This document shows, piece by piece, positions 19,194 through 30,272 of a stretch of DNA of 64,000 nt (within the stretch, counting starts at the first letter, position 1; every line of letters begins with the position of its first letter). Under the pieces are notes generated by a model that saw nothing but the letters and a program-made list of their open reading frames with translations, was not told where the DNA came from and made no database searches. The position numbers and the translations under genes were made by a program. The DNA is from a virus: IMG/VR virus record IMGVR_UViG_3300035145_001165, positions 1 to 64,000 of that record. One strand, 5' to 3'.

Positions 19194-22082
19194 TCAGGGA
19201 TAAATCGACACTCCACATTCGTTGTAGTTTCCTTCGAGACCACCGTACTGTGCACGGAGTCCGAGTTCGTTACTAGCACCAACACCGATGCCATTAGCAT
19301 CATTATATATCGCTTGGTCCAAATCCGCAAGTGTTGTAAAAGTAGAACCACCATTTGTTGTGTGCTGGTTGATAAATGCATTCATCCAACCATCAAATGC
19401 AGCAGCTTCAGGTTTTCTAGACAGAATAGTACCAAAACTGCTCAGAATTTGTGCGCCAATCTGACCATATGTGAACGTACTCACAGCAGTCGTACTAGCA
19501 TACGAAGAGTTTGTACCAGTAACAAAGTATCTATTGCTACCACTATTGAACGGATTGTAAGTATATGGTGCAGCAGTACCATATCTCAGGTAACCAAAGA
19601 CGGTATCACCATACCCTGCAGGAGTTGTACCTGTGCCAGCAGTACAGTTGACAGTAACAGTAACTGTTCCGCTAGTACCCTGACCTGCAGGACCAGAAAC
19701 AACCAGTTCGTAATCCTTACTACCGTCAGGCGGTGGACCCACACTGAAACTATCCGTTGTGGTGCCAGACAGTTGACTTGTGGTGAAACCAGTAGAAGAC
19801 ACCACTGTAGTGGCATCAGTGGAGCTCCAGGTCAATGTAGTTGTGCTGACAGGGTTAGCAGCGCCGCTACCAATCTCCATAACAGCAGGATTAGCAGTCA
19901 ACGTTGCTGTAGGCAGTTGTGTGACTGTAACTGTAACAGTATCAGTTGTTGTACCTGCAGCGTTTGTTGCCGCAATAGTATATACTGTAGTGGCATCAGG
20001 CGAAGTTGTATAAGTGGTGCCAGTCAATGATGTCTGCGCATCCCATCCAGAATCTGCAGGACTAGAACTATATGTAATAGATGTAGCACCAGTAACAGTG
20101 ATATCTAAGGTAGCACCAGGATCATCGTCAATGTTGATACTAAGGTTAGAAGAAGCACTGGTATCAATTGTGGGAACTGCCAGAGGATTAACCGTCAGTT
20201 CAGCAGTTTCTGTAGTCGAACCATTAGCATTACTCAGTGTAACAGTATAAGTTGTAGTTGTTGTGGGACTAACATTAACAGACTGATATGCAGAACTGCT
20301 AGCACCAGGAATGTTAGATGATACAAACGTTGTAGCATCATAAGAACTGTAAGTAACGTTAGCGGTCTCACCGAAGTCAATCGTACTCGGAGTAACACTC
20401 AGGTTGATTGTAGGTGCTGACGGAACAGTCACAGCAACGTCTTGCGTCACTGTAGTTGAACCATAAGCATTGCTCAACGTAAGCGAGTATGTCGTGGTCG
20501 CCGTGGGGGTAACGACAATGCTCTCCCCAGTTGGTACAGTAGCACCAAAATTACTAGCATCAACTGCAGTAGCACCAGGAGCACTATAAGTAATGGTGCT
20601 AGAGCTACCACTACTAATGCTGTCAGGAGAAGCAGAAATTGTGATAGAAGGTGCCGCAGCATACGTAACATTCGCATAACCAGTCTGTACCAGAACACTT
20701 TCATTATAGATTTGAATAGTATAACCAACAACTTCACCACCAACAGCAGACCCTTCCAGAGTCATTGATACTGTATCGCCAACAATGTAACCGCCTTTAG
20801 AGTTAGTTCCACTACCGCCGACGTTGATAGGTGATCCACTAACATTACCACCACTGGTTTTAGTTACCAGAATATCGAAATTATAAACAGCGTCACAACC
20901 TGCAATAGTGAAACTGGTAGACTGAGTTCCAGATGCAGTGGTAGTTGAGATGTTAAGAGGACCAAATGCATCTGGAACGTTGTCTCCAGTATCAGCAGGC
21001 GGTGGGGGAGCAGTGTATGCAGAACTACTAACTCCCAAGAAAATCATATATGCAGTTTCTTGGAATTCAGGTCGAATAGTAGGATCATTATCCAGACCCA
21101 GAGTAATACCTACCTCAAAAGAACATTGCGTTGCATCCGCTCCCTGCGGTTGCATATACGCTGACATTTGTGAGTGTGAAGGTCGAATGGTACAGGAACC
21201 ATTGTTGATGCTAATGTTACCTTCATTCTGATTATTTGCCTGAACACAATAGGCATTATACCAACTATTAAATCCGTATGCTGAAGAACTTGAACTAATA
21301 TGACTGTTCTGACCTCTGTTTCCAATGGAATCTCCCCATCCTCTATGATAGGATACCGTTCCAGTAATACCCGACTTGAAAGAAAGCCAATGTGAGTGCT
21401 CCGCTCCAGCACCTGCCTGATCTGGCCAAGTATAAGAAGGACCACCTCTAGGATTGATTTTAAAACCAGTGTCGCCGTTACCAGGGTTGGTTCTATCAAT
21501 TCTTGTACTACCACCCTGACTTGTGGTACTTGTCGCGTTTCCGTGATCGTGAGTAGGTTGAGAATTAGCGGTGTGATTCGACAACGCACCACTATCGACT
21601 ACAATATGTCCACCAGAAAGAGATACAGAAGACTGTGCTGTTCTACTAGTGTTGTAAGAGATATTAGGTGATCCGACAACCTGTACTCTAGGTGCAACAT
21701 CAGGAAGTCTCAGAACATTTTGACCACCATATGATCCACACGTATCTGTGTCGCCGCTATCGTGATCTTCTAATTGAGGTGAAGATGCATCTTCAGGTCT
21801 AATTCTACCAGTTCCGATCGGTCTTCTATCACGCAGATCAGGAACATTAAAAGATCCAGTAATACTAGGGAACGAAGCTTCATCGCCAGCACTACCACCG
21901 TAAGTATTACCAATAATTTGATACAGAGCAAGAAACTCGTTAGGGTTCAGACTTCTGCCATTACATTCTTGCCATCCATCAGGAGCATAATAATTACCAT
22001 TAGAATCTTTCGGCATCATCGCAATGGTGCCGACTTGGACTCCTGTCCACGCTGGATTCGTCTCGGAATAATACTTAGACAT
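19194..22082 (-). CDS. Tail-collar fibre protein with Ig-like repeats
   Basis: 962 residues. The N-terminus (about residues 14-95) is a phage tail-collar domain: GTIAMMPKDSNGNYYAPDGWQECNG, split here as GTIAMMP and PDGWQECNGRSLN, then IGNTYGG and FNVPDLRDRRPIG. From about residue 370 onward come several Ig-like modules of about 85 residues, with repeated signatures such as TTTYTVTLSNANGSTT and TTTYSLTLSNAYGSTT. The final 120 residues (LSRKPEAAAFDGWMNAFIN) resemble no family I can name with certainty. It is the longest of three consecutive collar-domain genes. Likely role: short-fibre or receptor-binding protein; Ig-like repeats in phages often bind carbohydrate weakly. Confidence 0.85.
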   Translation of the reverse strand: MSKYYSETNPAWTGVQVGTIAMMPKDSNGNYYAPDGWQECNGRSLNPNEFLALYQIIGNTYGGSAGDEASFPSITGSFNVPDLRDRRPIGTGRIRPEDASSPQLEDHDSGDTDTCGSYGGQNVLRLPDVAPRVQVVGSPNISYNTSRTAQSSVSLSGGHIVVDSGALSNHTANSQPTHDHGNATSTTSQGGSTRIDRTNPGNGDTGFKINPRGGPSYTWPDQAGAGAEHSHWLSFKSGITGTVSYHRGWGDSIGNRGQNSHISSSSSAYGFNSWYNAYCVQANNQNEGNISINNGSCTIRPSHSQMSAYMQPQGADATQCSFEVGITLGLDNDPTIRPEFQETAYMIFLGVSSSAYTAPPPPADTGDNVPDAFGPLNISTTTASGTQSTSFTIAGCDAVYNFDILVTKTSGGNVSGSPINVGGSGTNSKGGYIVGDTVSMTLEGSAVGGEVVGYTIQIYNESVLVQTGYANVTYAAAPSITISASPDSISSGSSSTITYSAPGATAVDASNFGATVPTGESIVVTPTATTTYSLTLSNAYGSTTVTQDVAVTVPSAPTINLSVTPSTIDFGETANVTYSSYDATTFVSSNIPGASSSAYQSVNVSPTTTTTYTVTLSNANGSTTETAELTVNPLAVPTIDTSASSNLSINIDDDPGATLDITVTGATSITYSSSPADSGWDAQTSLTGTTYTTSPDATTVYTIAATNAAGTTTDTVTVTVTQLPTATLTANPAVMEIGSGAANPVSTTTLTWSSTDATTVVSSTGFTTSQLSGTTTDSFSVGPPPDGSKDYELVVSGPAGQGTSGTVTVTVNCTAGTGTTPAGYGDTVFGYLRYGTAAPYTYNPFNSGSNRYFVTGTNSSYASTTAVSTFTYGQIGAQILSSFGTILSRKPEAAAFDGWMNAFINQHTTNGGSTFTTLADLDQAIYNDANGIGVGASNELGLRAQYGGLEGNYNECGVSIYP

Positions 22083-22969
22083 TAGAATTTGATGATATAT
22101 TCTACGATCATATAGGGAGTTGTCACGTGATTTAAACTTTCTCTAGGATCTGCGTTGACATTTCCTTGACAGGAACTACCAGCAAAACTAATCGTAACCT
22201 GCTGTCTAGTGAACTGCAGGTGCTGAGCGACACTTTGACCAGATACACTATGATTGTGATTAATAGTACCGCCATTGTGGGAGATACTAAAAGTTTGAAC
22301 ATTACAACCAGTCAAATTGATATCAGTGTTATCCTGCATATCAGTATCAACACTTTCAGGTCTAACATCACTTTCTTGCCAAGCAAAACCACCGTGATTA
22401 TGACGAGCAACGTTCGCCGCTGATAAAGATGCAGAACTGAGACTAGTTCCAGTAGCAGTTAACTGCGGATTGCCAGAAATGTCAGCAGTCTTTGCTGCTC
22501 CAGTAACAGAACCATTAAATGTAGAATTCACAGTAGGTTGAATAGTTGCTCTATATCCAATACCTGCTCTCTCATATGTTCCGCCACCACTCATTGACAT
22601 ATTGCCAGTAAACTCTTGACCAGCAGTACCAGATGGAATAAGTACCTTTGCGCCTAAGTTAGGAACACAAAATGTACCTGAAACAAAATCTCCAGCAGCA
22701 TCAAATGTTGGATTTAATAGATTAGAACCCAGTAAACCAGGATTAAATCTACACCCAGCAACAGAACCACCACCAGTAGGACCGACGCCAATAATTCTAG
22801 CAAGAGAAGGGTAATCTCTTGCTTGATATATTTTACCGTCGCACCTTAAGTATCCACCAGGAACTCTCTCGTCTTTTTCCGCAGTTGATTGACATTCTCT
22901 AGAAAAAGGGACAATAACTCCTGGCGCAACTCCCTGCGCTCCTTTTACTCTAGAATATACTTTTGCCAT
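22082..22969 (-). CDS. Tail-collar domain protein
   Basis: 295 residues, with collar-domain features: GVIVPFSRECQ, then PGGYLRCDGKIYQARDYPSLARIIG and a FCVPNLG strand, each fragment typical of the family. The C-terminus ends PYMIVEYIIKF, matching the end of the neighbouring collar gene (PYQTAIYIIKAY), a strand conserved in this family. Its stop shares one base with the next start (TAATG), so translation is coupled to the 962-residue gene. Probably a short tail-fibre or collar subunit. Confidence 0.83.
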   Translation of the reverse strand: MAKVYSRVKGAQGVAPGVIVPFSRECQSTAEKDERVPGGYLRCDGKIYQARDYPSLARIIGVGPTGGGSVAGCRFNPGLLGSNLLNPTFDAAGDFVSGTFCVPNLGAKVLIPSGTAGQEFTGNMSMSGGGTYERAGIGYRATIQPTVNSTFNGSVTGAAKTADISGNPQLTATGTSLSSASLSAANVARHNHGGFAWQESDVRPESVDTDMQDNTDINLTGCNVQTFSISHNGGTINHNHSVSGQSVAQHLQFTRQQVTISFAGSSCQGNVNADPRESLNHVTTPYMIVEYIIKF

Positions 22970-23751
22970 TAGTATGCTTTGATAATGTATATTGCAGTCT
23001 GGTACGGCGGAGTAAAATCCAAGGCAGCGTTACCTAAGCCTGGATTATTATTTAGGGAGATATTGTCACTTGTGTAAGACTCTTGATAGTTAGGAACTTG
23101 CATTCCTGCAGGATTTACATCATAACTAACTGAACTGTGCGAGTGTGCTCCACTAGGAACACTAAATCTATTGTTCTGATCATCATTAGGACAACCAACA
23201 TAGTTAGTACTCTTCTGATGCATACCACGAGAAGTTTGGAATGTTTGGTCACCACCAGATTCAGCACTAGGAGTACCACCATACTGGTTAAGAATAGTAT
23301 TAACGGTTTGGTTGTGACCGTGTGCTGGTATGTTCTCCAATGACATCACCCTAGGTTGAACATATGCAGTCTGAGACCACATATTACCAGAGTTCTGAAC
23401 TTGAGAACTATTATAAGAAATAGTTTTATTTGGTTTGCCGTCTACATTCCACTGTGCATACAAACCAACGTTATCAGTGTTGTTACCACCCTGACCAGTA
23501 TATGTACTTCCTTTGTGGAAAGGTACTCTACCGTTGTTTAAATTAGGAACTTGAAAGTCACCAGATTGATCAGAACCACCATAGGTATAACCAATAACAT
23601 CCTTTAGCAAAGGATAGTTTGCATTCTGATATGTACCACCATCACATTCCAACCATCCGTGGGGGATGTCGCCATTACCCCCAGTCCACGCCATAATTGT
23701 ACCGATCGCGGCATTTTTAAAGCCGCGAACTTCTGCTAGATTCTTAGACAT
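22969..23751 (-). CDS. Tail-collar domain protein
   Basis: 260 residues. The collar domain is clear at residues 15-90: IGTIMAWTGGNGDIPHGWLECDGG, shown by IGTIMAW and HGWLECDGGTY, followed by IGYTYGGS and FQVPNLNNGRVP. The remainder is Asn/Gln/Ser-rich with a conserved HGHNQ and a terminal PYQTAIYIIKAY strand. It overlaps both neighbours by one base (TAATG). Paralogue of the genes at 19194-22082 and 22082-22969; tandem duplication is the simplest explanation for the trio. Confidence 0.83.
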   Translation of the reverse strand: MSKNLAEVRGFKNAAIGTIMAWTGGNGDIPHGWLECDGGTYQNANYPLLKDVIGYTYGGSDQSGDFQVPNLNNGRVPFHKGSTYTGQGGNNTDNVGLYAQWNVDGKPNKTISYNSSQVQNSGNMWSQTAYVQPRVMSLENIPAHGHNQTVNTILNQYGGTPSAESGGDQTFQTSRGMHQKSTNYVGCPNDDQNNRFSVPSGAHSHSSVSYDVNPAGMQVPNYQESYTSDNISLNNNPGLGNAALDFTPPYQTAIYIIKAY

Positions 23752-26700
23752 TAGAGTTCAATGAGACGCCAACCAATAACTGCGTTGATATAAAGGAGAC
23801 CAATACCTGCTCCAGGTGTCTGGATAACCAGTGTGCCGTCGGTAGCACCCTGAACAGGAATAGCGGTACCTGTCTTAACGATAATCGACTTATTATATGT
23901 AAGTGCATCTGTCACGTCAAGGATACGAATCTGATCACCCTTCTGTGCAGAAGGCAGTGTCAGTTCAACACTTGCACCAGAGAATGTAGTGACATAGTAG
24001 TTGACGTTGACTGCCAGGTTAGTATTGGTGCTAACCTCATCCCAGCGGCGACCAGCAGTAGGTGTGAAGTAACCAGTGACCTGATTAAGATCAACGGTAC
24101 CATCAGCATATACCTTAATGTTGTTATCACCACCATTGTTGATGTCAAGACCACCACCGTTAGCAGTGATGTTTCCATCAACGTCAAGGTTGCCACCGAT
24201 GTTAGTATTGCTGGCAACACCAAGACCACCGTCAATAACAACAGCACCCTCATCATTGTCATTAGACTGCGCAGTGCTGTGTACTCTGAGTGTACCAGAG
24301 TTATCGGCATCGTTACCAATAACTGTGTTACCTGTAGCAGAATCAACGGTGAACGTTGTGTCAGCATTGATGTCAGTCTTCTTAATAGTAAGGTCATCAC
24401 CCAGTGTCAGTGCACCAGTGGAGTGCATTCTGGAGTTAGGATCAGTCTCTGTACCATCGCCAACGAAATCAATCTGACCAGTAGGCACCATCTTAAGGCG
24501 CATATCGCTGTCATCGAAGACAGTGAATGCTTCTGTAGAACTGATCTCGATCTTGGTAGAACCGTTGACCCACAGTTTCTGCAGAGAATCAGGTGTTGCT
24601 TCACCAATGGACACATTGCTGTTGAGATCCATCTGGATACCGCCGTCGGCATCACCGATACGAGCGGAACCATCTGCCTTAATAACCAGTGTTGCGGTAG
24701 AAGCATCATCAAAGTGATCGTTGCTCCAGACTGCATCACCAACCACAAGATTCTGACCTTGCAGAGTGGCGTAGTTGTTAGCACGATTTACATCATCTTG
24801 CTTGATATCGATACGAAGGTTGTCCGCACTAGTATCACTGTCAAGGCGATACATCTTAGCGTTGCCGCCACGGATGAACAGGTCCTTAGTAACAGTCAGG
24901 TCACCAACCAGTTCGTGAGAACCGTTGCTAAGAGCAGTCAGAGTACCGTCGATAGTCAGGTTACCGTTAGACTGACCACCGCCAACAGATTCAACCTCAC
25001 CAGATCCAGCAGCGCCTGCACGAACAGTAACATCGCCACCGACCCAGAGACCCACAGAAGCGACAACTTCTGTAGAATCACCAGTGTTGATCGAGACGCG
25101 ACCAACACCGTTGCCATCGTCATCATAGACGCGGAAAGCGTGGATGCCAGTGGGGTTCAGGTTGTCGCCACCAACCCACAGGGAGTTGCGGAAGATACCA
25201 GAACCTTCAACGTCCAGAGTCTGCTGAGGAATCACGCTACCGTTAGTAACGCGAGTGTTCTTCAGGTTGACACCCAAGCGCATATCGCTGCCTGTAGCAA
25301 TCGAAGTAGAACCAGCGCCAGTGGTGTAGGTGGTCAACGCATCAGCGCCGATAACACCCCATTCTCTCCATCCGTAGGAAGGAGTCTCGCCTTGCTGGAA
25401 ACCATCGATCTGACACCAGATCCAACCCATCGTGGTGTTGTAGTTGATGTTAGCGATACGGTGTGCTTCGCCAACAGTCTCAGTACCACGCAGTTCAATC
25501 GTACCCTCTTGCTTAAAGGATTCCGATGCAGGAACAGTCTTGTCCTTGGATGCCTTGATAGAATAGGTAAGACCAGAGGAGACGTTTCTGGGGTTGAGTT
25601 CCCAAACAGCAAACTGAATTGTGTTGGGTTTGAAGGGAGGGTTGAAGACCATATCAGTCTCAACCAGTGCGGGGTCAACACTAGAAATACCAGTGTTAGC
25701 AACCGACTTGATTGTCAGTGAACCAGGGTCATCGCTACTGTTAGCAAACTGATCACCAACCTCAATGGTGACAGGTGTGGAGAAGAATGTACCGCCAGGT
25801 GCAGAGATCTGGAAGTCATTTTGCAGGTCAAACTTGACTTTGTTGTTAACAGTCAGAGTATCAACCGTGAGATCGTTGGTGTTCTCGTCTTCGTCAGCGT
25901 TCTCACCAGCAACTCTCAACACAGAGTCATCAATCTTCGTCTCTTCACCAGAGATAGCGTTGATACGCTGGTTACCCACGAACAGGTCACCGTTAGCGTT
26001 CAGACCAGAGTAGAAGACCACACCGCCGTCTTGACGCTTCGCCTGAGAGAACAGGACTTCATCGTCAGAGAGCACATACTCCTGTCTAGAGGGGAATGCG
26101 GTGGAGTAGTTACCAGGACCGAAACCAGTGTATTCAAAGGTGTGGTTACCAGAACGTGCCTGCGACGGACGACGCAGTTCCATATAGACACGACGGTCAG
26201 CAACAGCACTGCTGGTGCCTTCGATACCAATCCGACGATCCTCACGAGAGGCAACTGCCTTGCCATCTTGTGCTTCCAGAGTAACTGTTGAGGATCTATC
26301 AAGGTTCGCGATCAGGTTTGTAACCGATTCCTTAGTGATGCTGTTCTTGTTATCGTCAGCGGTAACAAGACCGTGGACATAGTTGTCAGCAACAGAGATA
26401 GTTGCAGGAGCATCCTTGACGGTTGAACCATCACCGTCGGGGTCAAACCACAGCGGATCATCAGCAAACAGTTCAGGATACAGTCTCTCGGTCGGGTGAC
26501 CAAACTTAAAGCTGTTAAATTCAGTAACAGAAGGAGAGAAGTCACCACGCAGACAAGTCAGGTAATAGATACCATCCTGCTGGTTGTAGATTCTGCGGCG
26601 CAGAGTCTTGACACGATACACATAGTAGGTGTTTTCGACTTCCTCAACATCAGTGACGCTAACAACCTTGTAGTCTTTCTGGTTACCATCTGCCTCGTCA

Positions 26701-29700
26701 CGAACAAAATCGCCAGGGGTCAGAGTGTAAACAGGAGCGTTACGAATGACATACTGTCTACCAAGGTCATCATCATACTTCTTAAAGTCGTCGCGGCCAC
26801 CGTTAGGTTTCTCAGCAAGAATACCCGTAGCAGAACCGCTAGCGAGAATAGTAGCAGCGCCACTGTCATACTTCAGGTAAGGAAGTAGAGCGAAGTCACT
26901 ACGTAGGATAAGGCGAGTAACGCCACCTTCAATATAAACCTTGTGGACTGTAGGCAGGTTACCACTGATCTCAGTGCTTTCACTGAAACCAGACCAAGCA
27001 ACTGCCAGACCTTCAGTGAACACACCACCAGAAGTGCTGCTCAGTGTAACCTCAGTCAAGATTGTACCAGAGGTCAGTGCAGTACCAGCAGCGATGTTGG
27101 TATTAATAGTATGATCAAAAACCGTCAGTTCAATGCGGTTAGTACCACTGACACTCTTCTCTCTTGCAGATTCAATAGTAAACTTAACACCACAATCAGA
27201 AACCAGTTGCTTACTGTTGCCAGTCAGATATGGATCATAGTTAAAGTCATTCTGGATTTCCAGGTTATTGCCATTAGGATCAATAGTAGGAGAACTACCA
27301 AAGAATACAGGCATATCTGTAGTGCCATCCACTGCTTCCAGAACAACTTTCTGGGGTCTTAGTCTTCTATTCTCGTCAGTTCTGACTTTAAGGACATAAC
27401 CGAGCAGGGGTTCTCTAACGTTGTCGATCTCCTTCGGCACAACGTATCTGAGTCTGTAGATACGGTCATCTTCCCTACGGCGATCGTTGATACGCTTGAT
27501 GTAGGTGTTGGAGGTGGAGATGATTTCTTCATTGACATATTCATCCAGGGTGGATACACGGTTGAAGATCGTGTTAGGTTGCTGAGCTGTATTCAGCACA
27601 TCCAAGTACCACAGACCACTGCGGTTTGGAGATGCAGTCATCTCAGGGTCATACTTCAGCGGATGTCTGGTATTACAGGAGAACACAAAGATCTCATCCT
27701 GTCCAGAAACACCAACGGTGCCACTAGAGGTGAAGGAATACGGAATACCACCACCTTGAATTGCAAGTGCCGCAGTCTCTGCAACCTTGAACTTATTGAT
27801 GTTGCCACTTGTATTGTCATAAATGGCATAGTACATCTTATTCGCATCGATGCCACCAGGCAATTGCGAACCAGGCTTAGCACGGAAGAACACAGCAGTT
27901 GCTGCTTTCGTGGCGAAACCTTTGTCAAAGACGTGGGGTGACTCCAGGGTGAATTCATTAGTTGCAGGGTCAGCAACAGTAACCTTATACTTAAAGGGAG
28001 TCGGGTTCACATCGAAGATGTACTGATACATCTCAATCTGGACACCAGCGTTCAGTGCCTCAGGAATGTGAATAGCGTTACCAGCAGCAGCGTCATCCTC
28101 AGATGCTGCGAGCAGGAAGGTGTTCAGATCTTCTGTGGGGAAAGTCTGATCGGGAGGAACTGGTGCTGTATGGCGACCAGGAGCGATCACATAGTAGACC
28201 GTGTTGGGTTCCAGACCCTTAGGCAGTCTTACCAGAGCATCGTCAATGTTGGAATTAGTTCTTCTAGGAACCAGTCTGACAGGTGTACCAGTGTACAAAC
28301 CGTGAGACTCAGGACAGGTGAAGATCGTAGCACGATATGTAATCGTCTCACCTTGAGCATTCTGTACCGACTGTGTTGCAGTGGACAGAGTATTAACAGT
28401 GAAGGTGTCGAAACCAGAAGGAGTCAGTTGTGCAGACTTCTCCTGAGGACCAGATTCACCAGCAGCAATGTCTGGATCCAGTTTCGCATAGATTCGATCA
28501 TCACGCTTACCACCGATCTTGTAGTCCTGCAGGATATAAGTTGGGGTGTTATCAGGATCAGAAACTTCCTCAGCTTCACCATACAGATAGACACGAGTAG
28601 AACCAGAAGGTTCCTTCGATGCCAGGATGTCAACACCGTAGTACGGAGGTTGTGTGGTGTCGTCAAGGTCAATCGTCTCAGGAGGAACGATATCAGTAAC
28701 GAAACCGTGCTTATCTTGGAAGAAGGCGAATCCCTTATATCCGATAGCATCCAGAGCGGTGTTACCGAAGTTAGAGTTAGAGTTGGTGATCGAGATGTCA
28801 GCACCAGACTCAATCAGGAAGTGATCTGCGAAACCCACCGCAAAGATCGACACCGCCTGAATGAATGCATCATTCGACAGTCTGACGTGAGCGTTTCTCC
28901 ACTCGTTCTTAAAGTATGCTCTACCATCAGTGTGGTAGGGAGTGGTAGCAAACGAACCTGTTGCCAGTTCTTCAGGGTCAGTGACAGCAACGCCGTTCCA
29001 AGCAGATTCAAACTGCGCAGTCTCTTCGTTGAACTTGGTGAATGCGCGGTCGTCTTTCTGCAGTGACACACCAGTGTACTGTGCGCACACCATCGACTTG
29101 AATCCAGTAACCTTAGATCCGTCAGCGTGCATACCTGCCAGACCCCAGGTAGAACGAATCGACAGGTTAAAGATATAAGGTGATGCGGAGTCAACCGTAT
29201 CGATCTCTGCCTGAACAATAGCGTTCTCGTTCAGTCTGTTTGGTGGCAGTGATGCTGTAGTATATGTTGTACCAGAAATCAGCGATGTGATGCTGGTATT
29301 AACACGGTAATAGAAAAGAGTATTATCTGCAGGGTCAAGACGGGTGATTAGGAACGAACCGTGCAGATCGTTAGTCAGTCCAGTATCGTCAATAGTAACA
29401 AACTGACCCACGAAGTAACCGTGAGGTGCTTTTGTCTTGATCCTGATTTCAGTTGCGTTGCCACCCAACGCCTGAGGAGTGATCGACTCGATGACCTTTT
29501 TGTCAGAGAGAGGACCCACAATACGGTTTTCCAGGTCCGTCTCAGCAATAGCGCCGTCGGTATTGATGTCGGTGACCATATTTTCATAGGCATCACCGAT
29601 CTTGTCGTAATAGAGTTCCAGATCTTCAGCGTCTGCAAACTCAAAGTTTGTAATCTTGTGGTGGGAGAAAGTCGGATCTGCCTTATTACCAGAGGCATCA

Positions 29701-30236
29701 AAGTAAACCTTCTGCTTACCATCAAAAATCGAGAATTGCCAGAAATAGCAACCACCAGTTACATTAAAGATGGATGTAGTAGGAATACTAGTATCCGTCG
29801 GGTTTGGCACATACAGAGGACGAATCTTAGTCTTCCTGAGGTCCATACCCACCAAGGAGGTACCTCTAGGAACAATAACACCACCAGTAGTCGAGTTAAA
29901 CTTATAAAGATCGTTCTGGGAGTTACCCAGATCGAAGTTCACATTACTTGTGAAATCAGGAATTTGAGTGGCACTCGCAACACCAGGACGGTTGTCAATA
30001 TAGTGGTCTCCAGGAGACAGCACAACTGTAAATTCGTCAAATCGGTCGTTATCAGGACCTGATTTATACGAAAATCTAGCAACTTCCAGGAAAGCTCTCT
30101 GAACGCTCCTGAAAGGTCTAGTCGGGGAGTTACCCCTATTGTTTACGTCATCTGACGCATTAAAGTCGTCAGGCGACACATAAACAAAGCGTCCAGTCTT
30201 ACTGGAAATTAGATTCTCTAGTCTGGTAAGTGCCAT
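23751..30236 (-). CDS. Very large tail/baseplate fibre protein
   Basis: 2161 residues. The N-terminus (about 15-260) resembles a right-handed beta-helix domain: GNSPTRPFRSVQRAFLEVARF leads into FTVVLSPGDHYID, a pattern seen in pectate-lyase-like phage proteins, shown here by PFRSVQRAFLEV and VVLSPGDHY. The middle is long and not recognised. From about residue 1500 the sequence turns into fibre repeats (LTVDTLTVNNKVKFD, GNLDVDGNITANGGGLDIN). The C-terminus (VELTLPSAQKGDQIRILDV and WRLIEL) is a trimeric-fibre-type beta domain. It opens the tail-fibre operon with its own late motif. A T4 gp10-like or long-tail-fibre role is possible; assignment to one T4 gene is not secure. Confidence 0.8.
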   Translation of the reverse strand: MALTRLENLISSKTGRFVYVSPDDFNASDDVNNRGNSPTRPFRSVQRAFLEVARFSYKSGPDNDRFDEFTVVLSPGDHYIDNRPGVASATQIPDFTSNVNFDLGNSQNDLYKFNSTTGGVIVPRGTSLVGMDLRKTKIRPLYVPNPTDTSIPTTSIFNVTGGCYFWQFSIFDGKQKVYFDASGNKADPTFSHHKITNFEFADAEDLELYYDKIGDAYENMVTDINTDGAIAETDLENRIVGPLSDKKVIESITPQALGGNATEIRIKTKAPHGYFVGQFVTIDDTGLTNDLHGSFLITRLDPADNTLFYYRVNTSITSLISGTTYTTASLPPNRLNENAIVQAEIDTVDSASPYIFNLSIRSTWGLAGMHADGSKVTGFKSMVCAQYTGVSLQKDDRAFTKFNEETAQFESAWNGVAVTDPEELATGSFATTPYHTDGRAYFKNEWRNAHVRLSNDAFIQAVSIFAVGFADHFLIESGADISITNSNSNFGNTALDAIGYKGFAFFQDKHGFVTDIVPPETIDLDDTTQPPYYGVDILASKEPSGSTRVYLYGEAEEVSDPDNTPTYILQDYKIGGKRDDRIYAKLDPDIAAGESGPQEKSAQLTPSGFDTFTVNTLSTATQSVQNAQGETITYRATIFTCPESHGLYTGTPVRLVPRRTNSNIDDALVRLPKGLEPNTVYYVIAPGRHTAPVPPDQTFPTEDLNTFLLAASEDDAAAGNAIHIPEALNAGVQIEMYQYIFDVNPTPFKYKVTVADPATNEFTLESPHVFDKGFATKAATAVFFRAKPGSQLPGGIDANKMYYAIYDNTSGNINKFKVAETAALAIQGGGIPYSFTSSGTVGVSGQDEIFVFSCNTRHPLKYDPEMTASPNRSGLWYLDVLNTAQQPNTIFNRVSTLDEYVNEEIISTSNTYIKRINDRRREDDRIYRLRYVVPKEIDNVREPLLGYVLKVRTDENRRLRPQKVVLEAVDGTTDMPVFFGSSPTIDPNGNNLEIQNDFNYDPYLTGNSKQLVSDCGVKFTIESAREKSVSGTNRIELTVFDHTINTNIAAGTALTSGTILTEVTLSSTSGGVFTEGLAVAWSGFSESTEISGNLPTVHKVYIEGGVTRLILRSDFALLPYLKYDSGAATILASGSATGILAEKPNGGRDDFKKYDDDLGRQYVIRNAPVYTLTPGDFVRDEADGNQKDYKVVSVTDVEEVENTYYVYRVKTLRRRIYNQQDGIYYLTCLRGDFSPSVTEFNSFKFGHPTERLYPELFADDPLWFDPDGDGSTVKDAPATISVADNYVHGLVTADDNKNSITKESVTNLIANLDRSSTVTLEAQDGKAVASREDRRIGIEGTSSAVADRRVYMELRRPSQARSGNHTFEYTGFGPGNYSTAFPSRQEYVLSDDEVLFSQAKRQDGGVVFYSGLNANGDLFVGNQRINAISGEETKIDDSVLRVAGENADEDENTNDLTVDTLTVNNKVKFDLQNDFQISAPGGTFFSTPVTIEVGDQFANSSDDPGSLTIKSVANTGISSVDPALVETDMVFNPPFKPNTIQFAVWELNPRNVSSGLTYSIKASKDKTVPASESFKQEGTIELRGTETVGEAHRIANINYNTTMGWIWCQIDGFQQGETPSYGWREWGVIGADALTTYTTGAGSTSIATGSDMRLGVNLKNTRVTNGSVIPQQTLDVEGSGIFRNSLWVGGDNLNPTGIHAFRVYDDDGNGVGRVSINTGDSTEVVASVGLWVGGDVTVRAGAAGSGEVESVGGGQSNGNLTIDGTLTALSNGSHELVGDLTVTKDLFIRGGNAKMYRLDSDTSADNLRIDIKQDDVNRANNYATLQGQNLVVGDAVWSNDHFDDASTATLVIKADGSARIGDADGGIQMDLNSNVSIGEATPDSLQKLWVNGSTKIEISSTEAFTVFDDSDMRLKMVPTGQIDFVGDGTETDPNSRMHSTGALTLGDDLTIKKTDINADTTFTVDSATGNTVIGNDADNSGTLRVHSTAQSNDNDEGAVVIDGGLGVASNTNIGGNLDVDGNITANGGGLDINNGGDNNIKVYADGTVDLNQVTGYFTPTAGRRWDEVSTNTNLAVNVNYYVTTFSGASVELTLPSAQKGDQIRILDVTDALTYNKSIIVKTGTAIPVQGATDGTLVIQTPGAGIGLLYINAVIGWRLIEL

Positions 30237-30272
30237 TACCTAAAATATTATGATGGTGGTTGTCCTGTTTGA

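Noticed and set aside
24279-25721. Plus-strand ORF of 480 codons
   Set aside because: Shadow of the 2161-residue fibre gene; composition is that of reverse-complement translation.
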